Positions 8,761 through 16,749 of a DNA stretch of 28,079 nt are shown here, one piece after another (within the stretch, counting starts at the first letter, position 1; every line of letters starts with the position of its first letter). Made by a program: the position numbers and the translations under genes. Origin of the DNA: JBAZWE01 sp041658605 (GTDB taxonomy: Bacteria > Actinomycetota > Thermoleophilia > BMS3ABIN01); contig JBAZZU010000028.1 of the NCBI GenBank assembly GCA_041658605.1, forward strand, positions 1 to 28,079, written 5' to 3'. Below the pieces are notes generated by a model, which saw only the letters and a program-made list of their open reading frames with translations, did no database searches and was not told the DNA's origin.

Positions 8761-8793
8761 AAAAAAAACCATTCAGGCGATTTGCTGAATGGT
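8761..8793 (-). terminator. Intrinsic terminator of the GAF-GGDEF gene
   Basis: On the minus strand a perfect 9-bp stem ACCATTCAG/CTGAATGGT with an 8-base loop is followed at once by a run of T residues. It lies about 50 bases beyond the stop of the minus-strand GAF-GGDEF gene and separates that transcript from the aldehyde dehydrogenase operon. It is the clearest intrinsic terminator in the window. Confidence 0.9.
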
Positions 8794-8841
8794 ACCAGGT
8801 TGAATCGGAAAGCGGCCGGACTGGAATCCGGCGACTGGAAA

Positions 8842-10017
8842 TCAGCTTTTATCGATATGGACCCTGTTACCGCCTGAGTTTTTGGCGGCGTACATGGCAG
8901 TGTCCGCGCGGGTGACGAAATCATCCAGGGCTTCATCAAAATCGATCTCGGCCAGGCCGATGCTCAGGCTGGTGCCCTCGAAGCCGAAATCCTCGAATGT
9001 CTTCCTGAGCCGCTCCGCTACTTCGGCGGCTTCGATTTCATCGCTGTATGGGAGGATGACCGCGAACTCGTCGCCGCCATAGCGGTAACCGGTATCAACG
9101 TCCTGCCTGATGCTGGCCGTGACCGCCTGGGCGACGCCGCGCAGCGCCTCGTCCCCTTTGAGGTGACCGTGTTTGTCGTTGTACTCCTTGAGGTTATCGA
9201 GGTCGACGACCAGCAGCGACACCGGATGTTTCTGCCGTTTGGCCCGCTTCATCTCTTCCTTGATGCGGCGGTAGAAGTGGCGGCGATTGAAGAGATGGGT
9301 GAGGCTGTCGGTCATGGACAGCTCTTCCATCTTTTTTGAGTGTGCGTATGATTTTTCGTATAGCCAGGCGTTCTCGATAGCGACGCCGATCTCGCTGCCG
9401 ATGATGACCAGCAGCTTGAGGTCTTCCGGCCCGAAACGATTCTTGTTGTGGCTGAGCACACAAAGCACTCCGCGCACCTTGCCTTTTGACCCCAGCGGGA
9501 TACCGGCCATGGATTTGAATTCCGGATACTGGGACAGCGGGCTGTGCCTGCGATCGCTTTCGTCGATATCACCGACGAGGACCGGCTCACCCTTTACAGC
9601 CACCTCGCCCGGGCAGCCTTTGCCCATAGGTATCTCCTCCATATCACAGATGACATCGTCCGGCAGACCCTGATGCACCATCAGGTTGAGCACGCCTTTC
9701 CTCTCGTCAGTCAGAAAGATGCCGCCGTGCTTGAGTTCCAGGACTTCCAGTACTTCGGCTAAAGAGTCCCTGAGTATCTGGTTGAGGTTGAGCGAGCGGC
9801 TGACTGTGCTGGCGATCCGGTTGATCGCCTCCAGCTCCTTGGTCCTTTCCCTCACCTTCTGCTCCAGCTGCTCAGGATATTCGCGAAGCTGCTGCCTGAG
9901 AATGTTGATTTCATTAAGGGATTGGTCGAGCCGCTCGCGCAGCTCTGACAGCTCACGCGACTCGGCAGCATCACCGGTGCTGGGGGCTGGATGATGGGGG
10001 TTTTCGATCATTTCCAA
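8842..10017 (-). CDS. GAF-GGDEF diguanylate cyclase
   Basis: Predicted soluble signalling protein of 391 residues that makes cyclic di-GMP from two GTP. An N-terminal coiled coil (about 20-65) leads to a GAF sensor domain (about 75-218, with GIFLTDERKGVLNL and AGIPLGSKGKVRGVLCV). A GGDEF domain follows (about 230-388), with the DSLTHLFNRRHF entry motif and an intact active loop RYGGDEFAV (GGDEF at 314-318), so catalysis is expected. The inhibitory I-site RxxD expected five residues before GGDEF reads QDVD, so product inhibition may be weak. No transmembrane helix is seen. The start is a TTG at 10017 or the ATG two codons later; neither has a clear ribosome site. The GAF ligand is unknown. Confidence 0.9.
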   Translation of the reverse strand: MEMIENPHHPAPSTGDAAESRELSELRERLDQSLNEINILRQQLREYPEQLEQKVRERTKELEAINRIASTVSRSLNLNQILRDSLAEVLEVLELKHGGIFLTDERKGVLNLMVHQGLPDDVICDMEEIPMGKGCPGEVAVKGEPVLVGDIDESDRRHSPLSQYPEFKSMAGIPLGSKGKVRGVLCVLSHNKNRFGPEDLKLLVIIGSEIGVAIENAWLYEKSYAHSKKMEELSMTDSLTHLFNRRHFYRRIKEEMKRAKRQKHPVSLLVVDLDNLKEYNDKHGHLKGDEALRGVAQAVTASIRQDVDTGYRYGGDEFAVILPYSDEIEAAEVAERLRKTFEDFGFEGTSLSIGLAEIDFDEALDDFVTRADTAMYAAKNSGGNRVHIDKS

Positions 10018-10271
10018 GGTGATTGGGACCCTGCGGGTCGTGGACAGGAACGGGAATGGATATTATCAGGTTTGTGATGCATGAGCAAATAAAACAGGCG
10101 GATTGGCAACCGCCCGGCGCACCTCGCATAAGGGACGCCGATATGGAGCGCAATTGCACTTATAGCTGCAAACAGCTAAAATGCGCCTGCACCAGCGGCA
10201 CGGTTTTTTTTCTGGAATGCGGCCTCCACGGTCGTCTTTCGGCACCGGATTGCAGCCGCGACGGCGCCCAA

Positions 10272-10347
10272 GGCGAGGTAGCTCAGTCGGTAGAGCGCAG
10301 GACTGAAAATCCTGGCGTCCCCGGTTCGATTCCGGGCCTCGCCACCA
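10272..10347 (+). tRNA. tRNA-Phe (GAA), CCA encoded
   Basis: A 76-base cloverleaf: acceptor GGCGAGG pairs with CCTCGCC, the D arm holds AGCTCAGTCGGTAGAGC, the anticodon stem-loop has GAA in the loop ACTGAAAAT, the T arm holds GGTTCGATTCC, and the 3' end has discriminator A followed by CCA. All stems pair, so the gene should be functional. A degenerate copy of its 3' half lies about 1.4 kb downstream. Confidence 0.97.
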
Positions 10348-10556
10348 CTGAATTGCCTGCCGTGTGACTGCGGAAACCACCGGATCAACCACGATACTTT
10401 ATTCCCCCCGCAGGATTGGTTCCTGTCTGTAAAAAAATCCAACCGATCGGCGATGTTCACACCGCAATTGTATTTTTCCAATCCTGTATCTATTCTTGAT
10501 TCATCAACCTGAACGTATTTATCCAGACAGGCATATCCTGACTCCCTGATAGTGAG

Positions 10557-11687
10557 ATGATCCGGCGGATGCCTTCTACGCGACAGACAACTTCATATCT
10601 TAAGGGCCTGGCCATTCTGATGGTCATGGTCACGCATTACAGCTCCGCATATGCATTTGGCTTTTATAATTCGTTTATCAGGGATTACGCAGGTTTTGTC
10701 GTTTCGATATTTTTCATCCTCAGCGGCTTCGGCAATTATTACTCGATGCAGCGGCTGGAAGCGCGATACGGCGGAAGGCCGCTCAGCCTGAAGCTCGCGG
10801 GGACTTTTTTCTGGCAGCGGGCACTGCGGATCTATCCGCTGTTCTGGCTGTCCCTTTTCAGCGCCTCGTTCCTGCTGGGAGTGGGCTGGAATGAACTTCA
10901 CGAGCTCTCTCCCCGCACCGTGGCCACATACCTGGCATTTCCGACGGTCAGGCATGAAGGTTATACCTGGTTCATACCGGAGCTTGTACAGTGCTACCTG
11001 GCGGCGCCATTCCTGTATTACCTCCTGCGGAAACTGCATCTGTGGCGGTTTGTGGCCTTCATCTTTGCCCTGGGTGCTGTATTCATGACGATTTCCGTCC
11101 ACTACCTCTGGTTGCTGGAATCGATCAACGGGTTCGGCGTGTCTGACCCGGAATCACTTTTTTACCGTGCGATGTTCCTGAGCAACATACTGCTATTCGC
11201 AGGGGGATTGTGTATGCCCTTGTTGAACCGCTATGTCAAACCATATGTCAACAACCATGTTACCCTGGCGTTTCTGGTTGCCTTTTTACTTAGCATATAT
11301 CTTGTCAGGGATGAGTTTTTTACAGTTCCTTATCTGTCCTCGCAGCTGCTGTTGTTCCCGCTGTTTTTAATCAGCGTCTCGGGCTTTTGCCTTTCGGCCA
11401 TCGCGGCCAACCGAACGCTGCCCTTGAGCAGGACGTTTGCATATCTGGGGACATACTCTTTCACTCTCTATCTCTTCCACTGGCAGTATTTTGCGCTGCT
11501 GGAAAAATTCGGCCTGCTGAACTTCCCGGAGTGGCTGAACGCGATGGTCACAGCCGCCTTTTTCCCGGTCCTGCTTGGCGCGTGCGTAATCCTGCAGAAA
11601 GCCGACGGCAGGCTGAGGATCCAGCTGTCGAAGACCGCTCCCGCCGCGAAGCCGGCTGTATCTGCTGCGCGAACTGAAAAGGACTGA
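10557..11687 (+). CDS. Acyltransferase_3-family integral membrane acyltransferase
   Basis: A 376-residue polytopic membrane protein with about ten hydrophobic helices. It has the N-terminal hallmarks of the acyltransferase-3/OafA-like family: a K/R-G-L-A-I-L-M-V-M-V-T-H helix with the likely catalytic His, a VSIFFILSGFGN helix and WQRALRIYPLFW. Members usually O-acetylate or otherwise acylate surface sugars, lipids or antibiotics; the acceptor here cannot be read from sequence. Codons are richer in A and T than in neighbouring genes. The start (10557, or the ATG at 10569) has only a weak ribosome site. The last Asp codon and the TGA stop fall in the degenerate tRNA-Phe copy, so integration appears to have supplied the 3' end. 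Probably acquired horizontally. Confidence 0.82.
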   Translation: MIRRMPSTRQTTSYLKGLAILMVMVTHYSSAYAFGFYNSFIRDYAGFVVSIFFILSGFGNYYSMQRLEARYGGRPLSLKLAGTFFWQRALRIYPLFWLSLFSASFLLGVGWNELHELSPRTVATYLAFPTVRHEGYTWFIPELVQCYLAAPFLYYLLRKLHLWRFVAFIFALGAVFMTISVHYLWLLESINGFGVSDPESLFYRAMFLSNILLFAGGLCMPLLNRYVKPYVNNHVTLAFLVAFLLSIYLVRDEFFTVPYLSSQLLLFPLFLISVSGFCLSAIAANRTLPLSRTFAYLGTYSFTLYLFHWQYFALLEKFGLLNFPEWLNAMVTAAFFPVLLGACVILQKADGRLRIQLSKTAPAAKPAVSAARTEKD

Positions 11688-11726
11688 AAATCCAGGCATA
11701 GCGGTTCGATTCCGGGCCTCGCAACC
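11681..11726 (+). repeat. Degenerate partial copy of tRNA-Phe 3' half (att-like scar)
   Basis: Starting at GGACTGAAAATCC, the anticodon arm of tRNA-Phe is repeated exactly. Then come a few substitutions and one missing base in the variable-loop region, then 21 identical bases from CGGTTCG through GGGCCTCGC, then a C-to-A change before ACC. There is no D arm or 5' acceptor strand, so this is not a tRNA gene. It matches 10300-10346 and marks the right end of the putative island. The preceding ten bases are a near copy of its first ten. Confidence 0.88.
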
Positions 11727-11849
11727 TCTAAATACCCCTGATAGGTTATTTCCCGCATTGATCAATTCACAATTTCGCTCTTGCATGTTTTTTCCATCCG
11801 CTCTCTCCTGTATGATTGGCTCCCGTTATTAAAGCAGGGAGTAACCATC

Positions 11850-13022
11850 ATGGAAGAACAATTCATCAGCTGTCCAAAGTGCGGCGAGAAGATCCCGCTC
11901 AACGAAGCCCTGACCCATCAGATCGAGGACGGGCTGAGGCTGTCGCTCGAGGCGGAATATGCGAATAAATTCCAGAGCGACAAGGCAAAGATCGAACAGA
12001 AGGCCGAACAGAAGGCCGCTGATAAAATCGCTCTTGAACTCAAGGACCGGGATGAGCAGATCAAGGAGAAAGATGAGCAGCTTGAGACAGCCCGGGCCGC
12101 CGAAGTGGCGCAGCGCAAGAAAGCGCGCGAGCTTGAAGATCGCGAGCGCAACCTGGAACTGGATATCCAGCGCCAGCTCGACGAGCAGCGGGAGATAATC
12201 CGCCAGGAGGCCGCGAAGAAAGCCGCCGAAGACCATCGTCTGAGCGACCGCGAGAAGGACGAGAAGATGGCGGCCATGCTCAAGCAGATCGAAGACTTAA
12301 AGCAGCGCGCCGAGCAGGGCTCGCAGCAGGCGCAGGGCGAAGCGTACGAGCTGGAGCTGGAAGACCTGCTCAGGCAGAAGTTCCCCCATGATGATATCGA
12401 GCCGGTCCCCAAGGGCATGCGGGGCGCCGACGTCATACAGACAGTCTGCAATTCGCTGGGCCAGCCTTGCGGCAAGATCATCTGGGAATCAAAGCGGACA
12501 AAGAACTGGGCCAATGACTGGATCTCCAAACTCAAGGACGACCAGCGTGCAGTGCGGGCTGATGTTGCGGTACTGACATCGACTGTCTTTCCCAGGGATG
12601 CCGAGGGCATCTGCGAATACGACGGTGTCTGGCTCACCGATTTCCCGTCCTGCATCGGCCTGGCTTCAGCGCTGAGGCAGGGCCTGGTCGAGCTGGCTCA
12701 TTCGCGCAGCTCCCAGGAGGGCAGGAGCGGCAAGATGGAGATGATCTACGACTACATCTCGGGCGCGGAGTTCCGCCAGCGGGTCGAGGCAATCGTCGAG
12801 CCGTTCATCGAGATGCGCAAAGACCTGCACAGGGAGCAGGTGGCCATGCAGAAATTGTGGTCGAAACGTGAGAAACAGATCGACCGGGTGCTATTGGGCG
12901 CGGCCGGCATGCACGGCGACCTGGAAGGTATCGTCGGCGCGCAGCTTCCCGGGGTGAAGGTGCTGGAGCTACCCGCGAGCGAACTCAAGACAGCCGACGT
13001 GGAAAAAGACGGGCTTTTCTAG
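11850..13022 (+). CDS. DUF2130 coiled-coil protein with PD-(D/E)XK nuclease-like domain
   Basis: A 390-residue protein starting at the ATG preceded by AGGGAG; the frame is open further upstream but without homology. It begins with a single CPKCGEK zinc-knuckle-like CxxC (8-11). A very long charged coiled coil follows (about 35-165, Lys/Glu/Gln/Arg-rich). The DUF2130 domain (about 165-390) includes Asp194 in RGADVIQTV and Glu213/Lys215 in IIWESKRTKNW, the arrangement of a PD-(D/E)XK nuclease fold. Annotations of the family range from uncharacterised to restriction-endonuclease-like; the biological role is not established. It stands alone, convergent with the YggT gene, with no methylase or other defence gene nearby. 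Confidence 0.85.
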   Translation: MEEQFISCPKCGEKIPLNEALTHQIEDGLRLSLEAEYANKFQSDKAKIEQKAEQKAADKIALELKDRDEQIKEKDEQLETARAAEVAQRKKARELEDRERNLELDIQRQLDEQREIIRQEAAKKAAEDHRLSDREKDEKMAAMLKQIEDLKQRAEQGSQQAQGEAYELELEDLLRQKFPHDDIEPVPKGMRGADVIQTVCNSLGQPCGKIIWESKRTKNWANDWISKLKDDQRAVRADVAVLTSTVFPRDAEGICEYDGVWLTDFPSCIGLASALRQGLVELAHSRSSQEGRSGKMEMIYDYISGAEFRQRVEAIVEPFIEMRKDLHREQVAMQKLWSKREKQIDRVLLGAAGMHGDLEGIVGAQLPGVKVLELPASELKTADVEKDGLF

Positions 13023-13027
13023 AGACT

Positions 13028-13444
13028 CTAGTGTCTGTTCACCGTACGTACCTGCCGCACACGCGACGGCTTCATGACCAGGTAGATCAGGCGGGTAATG
13101 CCCCAGGCGATCAACAGGTAGACGACCATGGCGATGATCGAAGACACCTCGAAGACGCTGCCATTCGAGGTCGGTTCGGCTACCAGCCCGAAGAACGGCC
13201 AAACGAACACACGGGCGAAGCGGTAGATGAAACTCGCAAAACTGTTGAGCGGATCGGCTGCGAGCAGCTTGAGAACAACCCGCATCCCGATTATCACCTC
13301 AAGGATTCCGAACAGCAGCCAGATTATGCCGGTTATCCTGCCGATCTCGTTTTCCCGATGAGCCGCTGTGTCTTCAGCCACCTCGGTTTCACCGTACTCG
13401 TCGCTTTCGTATTCCAGCTTGTTATCTCTCGGTTCAGGACTCAT
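13028..13444 (-). CDS. YggT-family membrane protein
   Basis: A 138-residue membrane protein. A hydrophilic acidic N-terminus (about 1-35) is followed by three or so hydrophobic helices (GIIWLLFGILEVIIGMRVVLKLL, a central segment around VFVWPFFGLV, and IIAMVVYLLIAWGITRLIYLV). It ends in a basic tail. The order of helices and the RFARVFVWPFFGLV segment fit the YggT family, implicated in ion homeostasis and membrane organisation but without a defined biochemical activity. The start is the ATG at 13444 with GGAG upstream; an in-frame GTG immediately before it is less well placed. It is convergent with the DUF2130 gene, with only five bases between them. Confidence 0.82.
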   Translation of the reverse strand: MSPEPRDNKLEYESDEYGETEVAEDTAAHRENEIGRITGIIWLLFGILEVIIGMRVVLKLLAADPLNSFASFIYRFARVFVWPFFGLVAEPTSNGSVFEVSSIIAMVVYLLIAWGITRLIYLVMKPSRVRQVRTVNRH

Positions 13445-13612
13445 CACTTCTCCATTCTGGTTTTCCCCAAGTTGTCCTTATACATTTAGATTGCCCCGGT
13501 CAGATTACGGCTAAACTAGGTAAAAAAACCGATTTGTTTTCGACGGAGACTTACAGTTCAGGATCAGGGAAAGAAAGGTCCTGGCCAGCGACTAACAGTA
13601 TTCAGCGGCGCC

Positions 13613-15322
13613 TCAGTCTTCCCAAAGCCCCACGAGCTCGAACTTCTCCACATCCACGAGGCCCATGTCCGTCAGCTTGAGTTCGGGAATCACCGGCAGC
13701 GCCATGAAGGACAGCGTTATCAGCGGGTCCTCGAGAATACAACCGAGGTCGTGCGCGGCGCCGATGACCTCACTGACGGCGGCTGCCACATCTTTGGCGG
13801 GCTGGTCTGACATCAGCCCAGCGACCGGCAGCGGCAGTCTGGCCAGCACCTGGCCGTCTTCGACCACCACCGCGCCGCCGTTCATCCTGGCAATCTCGAT
13901 GACGGCCTCCCGCATGTCTGCGTCATTCGCGCCCACCACTATAACGTTATGGGAATCGTGCGCTACCGAGGTCGCCATGGCACCCTTCTTCAGGCCCATG
14001 CCCTGGAGGAAGCCGAGGCCGACGTTACCGGAAGCCGTATGGCGTTCCACCACTGCAATCTTGATGATGTCACGCTCCGGGTCCGCCACAACCTTGCCGT
14101 CTTCCAGCTTCGGTTCGAGCAGCAGCTTCCTGGTGACGATCTGGCCGGGAACGACGCCTATCACTTTTATCTTCCCGCCTTCAGCCTGAACCGACATGTC
14201 GACCAGGCTGGCGTTGTCGATGTTCACCGTACCGCGGATGACGCTCGCCGGCGGCTCCGCCTCGAATGCCAGGGCGCGGCCCCGGTCGGCGACGACGCGT
14301 CCGTCTTTGATCACGCGCGTGACCGTCACTTTCTCCAGGTCGTCGAGCACAGTCAGGTCGGCCTTGAAGCCCGGCGCCACGGCGCCGATGTCCCTGATGC
14401 CAAAATAGGACGCGGTGTTTATCGTCGCCATCTGGATGGCCGTCATCGCAGGCACGCCTTCGGCTATCGCCATGCGGATGTTGTGGTCGATATGCCCCTC
14501 GCTTAAGAGATCGCCGGGATGGCGGTCGTCAGTGACCAGCATGAACCGGCGCGAGTTCTCCGGGGTTATTATCTTCACCAGCTCTTTCAGGTTCTTCTCC
14601 GTCGTGCCCTCGCGCACCATGATGTACATGCCAAGGCGCAGCTTCTCCCGCGCCTCTTCGGCGCTGACGCATTCGTGGTCGGAGCTGATTCCGGCGTCGA
14701 TATAGGCGCAGAGATCCTTCCCCGAAAGGCCGGGAGCGTGCCCGTCGACCCGGCGCCCGTCCGCGATCCTTATCTTGTTGAGCACCTCGCGGTCACCCGC
14801 GAGCACGCCCGGATAGTTCATCATCTCGGCGATGCCTATAACCCGTCTGCGCTGCAGCATAAGGGCTAGGTCGCCGCTGGTCAGCACGGCCCCCGATGTC
14901 TCCATGTCAGTGGCCGGAACACATGACGGCAGCATCACATAAAAGGTCACCGGCAGGCTGGCGCTGGCGCGCAGCATGTAATTGATGCCCTCGATGCCGA
15001 GCACGTTGGCGATCTCGTGCGGGTCGATAACGACCGAAGTCGTCCCACGCGGCGAAACCGTCCGGGCGAATTCAGGCGGGACAAGCATCGTGCTCTCCAC
15101 ATGGATGTGCCCGTCGATAAAGCCCGGGCAGAGGAAACGGCCCTCGAGATCCATCACCTCCTGGCCTTCGTAGGAGCCGAAACCGGCCACGCGGCCATTG
15201 TGCAGAGCCACGTCGGTGCTGATGATGTCGCCCGAGAGGACGTCCACCACGCGCGCATTTTTCAGCAGCAGGTCGGCGGCTTTTTCGCCGCGGCCGACCT
15301 GGATGATTTCCTCGATATTCAA
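13613..15322 (-). CDS. ade: Adenine deaminase
   Basis: Metal-dependent amidohydrolase converting adenine to hypoxanthine and ammonia in purine salvage. The 569-residue length is typical. An N-terminal composite-sandwich segment leads to the first metal site HIHVE (His72, His74, Glu76). DPHEIANVLG, HAPGLSG, SDHECVS and the LVTDDRHP segment follow in family order, and the specific C-terminal domain has SVAHDSHNVIVVGAND. The TTG start has GGAG eight bases upstream and lies 13 bases after the glycerate kinase stop, so the two are very likely co-transcribed. That pairing is not an obvious pathway; it may reflect shared regulation only. Confidence 0.95.
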   Translation of the reverse strand: MNIEEIIQVGRGEKAADLLLKNARVVDVLSGDIISTDVALHNGRVAGFGSYEGQEVMDLEGRFLCPGFIDGHIHVESTMLVPPEFARTVSPRGTTSVVIDPHEIANVLGIEGINYMLRASASLPVTFYVMLPSCVPATDMETSGAVLTSGDLALMLQRRRVIGIAEMMNYPGVLAGDREVLNKIRIADGRRVDGHAPGLSGKDLCAYIDAGISSDHECVSAEEAREKLRLGMYIMVREGTTEKNLKELVKIITPENSRRFMLVTDDRHPGDLLSEGHIDHNIRMAIAEGVPAMTAIQMATINTASYFGIRDIGAVAPGFKADLTVLDDLEKVTVTRVIKDGRVVADRGRALAFEAEPPASVIRGTVNIDNASLVDMSVQAEGGKIKVIGVVPGQIVTRKLLLEPKLEDGKVVADPERDIIKIAVVERHTASGNVGLGFLQGMGLKKGAMATSVAHDSHNVIVVGANDADMREAVIEIARMNGGAVVVEDGQVLARLPLPVAGLMSDQPAKDVAAAVSEVIGAAHDLGCILEDPLITLSFMALPVIPELKLTDMGLVDVEKFELVGLWED

Positions 15323-15335
15323 AGTCAGACTCCAG

Positions 15336-16667
15336 TCATTCGCTTACCAGCACTCCGTAGATATCGTTGACGTTCGTGAGGGTCGGGCCGGTTACGACGA
15401 GGTCGCCCAGCGTCCTGAAAAAAGAGTTTGAATCGTTACTGGCCAGGCTGCGGCCGGCGTCGAGTCCGAGCGAACGCGCCCGGGCGACGGTGTCACCGAG
15501 CACCATGGCTCCCGCCGCTTCCGTGGGCCCGTCGGTGCCGTCGGTGCCGGCCGCGAAAACCAGCGACCGTTCCAGCCCTTCCATGCGCAGGGCCGCCGCC
15601 AGCGTGAACTCCTGGGCGCGGCCTCCCTTGCCGGGACCCGTGACGGTTACCGTGGTCTCGCCGCCGGCCAGCATGCAGGCGGGCATCGGCAGCGGCCGGC
15701 CGTTATGCTCCTCGTCGCGGGCCAGCGTCGCGAACAGGCCCGCTACGTCGCGGGCTTCGCCCTCCAGCATCGATGTGAGCGGGAATACGTTATAGCCCAG
15801 TTCTCCAGCAGCCACGGCCGCGGCGTCGAGTGCCGTCCGACAGGAAGCGAGTATGACATTGTTAACCCGCTCGAAGATCCTGTCACCCGGCTTGGGAGTT
15901 TCAGGGACCTCACCCATTAGTCCCGCCCGTAGATGTGACAGCAGCGGGGGAGCCGTTGATTCTTCAAGGCCATATTTATGCAGTACGTCAAAAGCGTCGG
16001 CATAAGTCGATGTGTCGGGCACGGTCGGACCCGAAGCGATGACGTCGAGTTCGTCGCCGATGACATCCGAGATGACCAGCGTCAGCATCTTCGCCGGCCA
16101 GGCGGCCCGGGCCATGGTTCCGCCGGTGCCGCTGAAAAGATGTTTGCGCACGGCATTGACCTCGCCTATCGCGGCGCCGCTTCTCAGCAATGCTTCCGTA
16201 AGTTCCTTGAGATCAGCCAGTCCCAGCTCCCCGGCCGGCAGCGCCATCAGCGCCGACCCACCGCCGGAGATGAGGAATATCACCAGGTCGTCCCCGCCGG
16301 CCAGTTCGGCCAGCTCCAGCAGCCTGCGGGTGGCGGCGGCCCCGCGCTCGTCCGGCACCGGATGCGCCGCCTCGAGAACTTCGACCTTCACAAGGTCATC
16401 GCGGCCGTAACCGTCCTTGACCGAGATGATACCCGCGGTGATCCTCTCCCCCAGTGCGGTCTCCGCGCCGCGCGCCATGGAGGCGGCGGCCTTGCCGGTA
16501 CCGATGAGGTAGATGTTCCTGAAGGCCGCGAGGTCGTATTCCTGCCCACCCGCGCTCAGCCGAAAACCCTCGGCCGTCAGGGCCGCGTGCGTCAGCTTTT
16601 CAGGATCGGTTCCGGAGATCGCGGCCCGGATGATCGTCCACGCGTCCTTTCGAAGATCCCTCTTCAA
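15336..16667 (-). CDS. Glycerate 2-kinase (DUF4147/MOFRL type)
   Basis: ATP-dependent glycerate kinase of 443 residues, expected to make 2-phosphoglycerate and feed lower glycolysis. An N-terminal DUF4147 Rossmann-like domain (about 8-245) includes IGTGKAAASMA, AAHPVPDERG, LISGGGSALM and the VNAVRKHLFSGTGG stretch. A C-terminal MOFRL domain (about 325-440) includes AGGETTVTVTGPGKGGRAQEF and AAGTDGTDGPTEAAGA. The start is a TTG giving MKRDLRKDAW, which fits family N-termini, although the ribosome site is weak. It precedes the adenine deaminase gene by 13 bases. Glycerate could come from photorespiratory-like, serine or sugar-acid metabolism; none of those genes is in view. Confidence 0.92.
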   Translation of the reverse strand: MKRDLRKDAWTIIRAAISGTDPEKLTHAALTAEGFRLSAGGQEYDLAAFRNIYLIGTGKAAASMARGAETALGERITAGIISVKDGYGRDDLVKVEVLEAAHPVPDERGAAATRRLLELAELAGGDDLVIFLISGGGSALMALPAGELGLADLKELTEALLRSGAAIGEVNAVRKHLFSGTGGTMARAAWPAKMLTLVISDVIGDELDVIASGPTVPDTSTYADAFDVLHKYGLEESTAPPLLSHLRAGLMGEVPETPKPGDRIFERVNNVILASCRTALDAAAVAAGELGYNVFPLTSMLEGEARDVAGLFATLARDEEHNGRPLPMPACMLAGGETTVTVTGPGKGGRAQEFTLAAALRMEGLERSLVFAAGTDGTDGPTEAAGAMVLGDTVARARSLGLDAGRSLASNDSNSFFRTLGDLVVTGPTLTNVNDIYGVLVSE

Positions 16668-16749
16668 TGTGGCCTGTGATCTTCGAAATCAATATCCATA
16701 ATGTAAGAACCTGTCCGGCATAATGCGCCACGTCGGTGTAAATATGGAT

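Larger units (their letters stand above)
10348..11726 (+). mobile_element. Putative mini-island at the tRNA-Phe 3' end
   Basis: The segment between the intact tRNA-Phe and a degenerate copy of its 3' half (11681-11726) holds one acyltransferase gene and a 209-base leader, both visibly richer in A+T than their neighbours. This is the usual outcome when an integrative element inserts into a tRNA gene and leaves direct repeats. No integrase or transposase is present, so this is either a deletion remnant or a captured fragment. The left 209 bases hold no convincing gene or terminator. Confidence 0.55.

Noticed and set aside
10066..10481. Minus-strand frames of about 100 codons across tRNA-Phe
   Set aside because: They are translations of the antisense of a tRNA (the familiar ARNRTGDA-type artefact), not proteins.
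11468..11786. Second tRNA-Phe gene at the scar
   Set aside because: Only the anticodon and T arms are present; there is no 5' acceptor strand or D arm and the variable region is altered.
15978..16679. Plus-strand open frame of 233 codons opposite glycerate kinase
   Set aside because: Shadow of a well-conserved gene; composition dominated by Arg, Gly and Gln with no recognisable domain.
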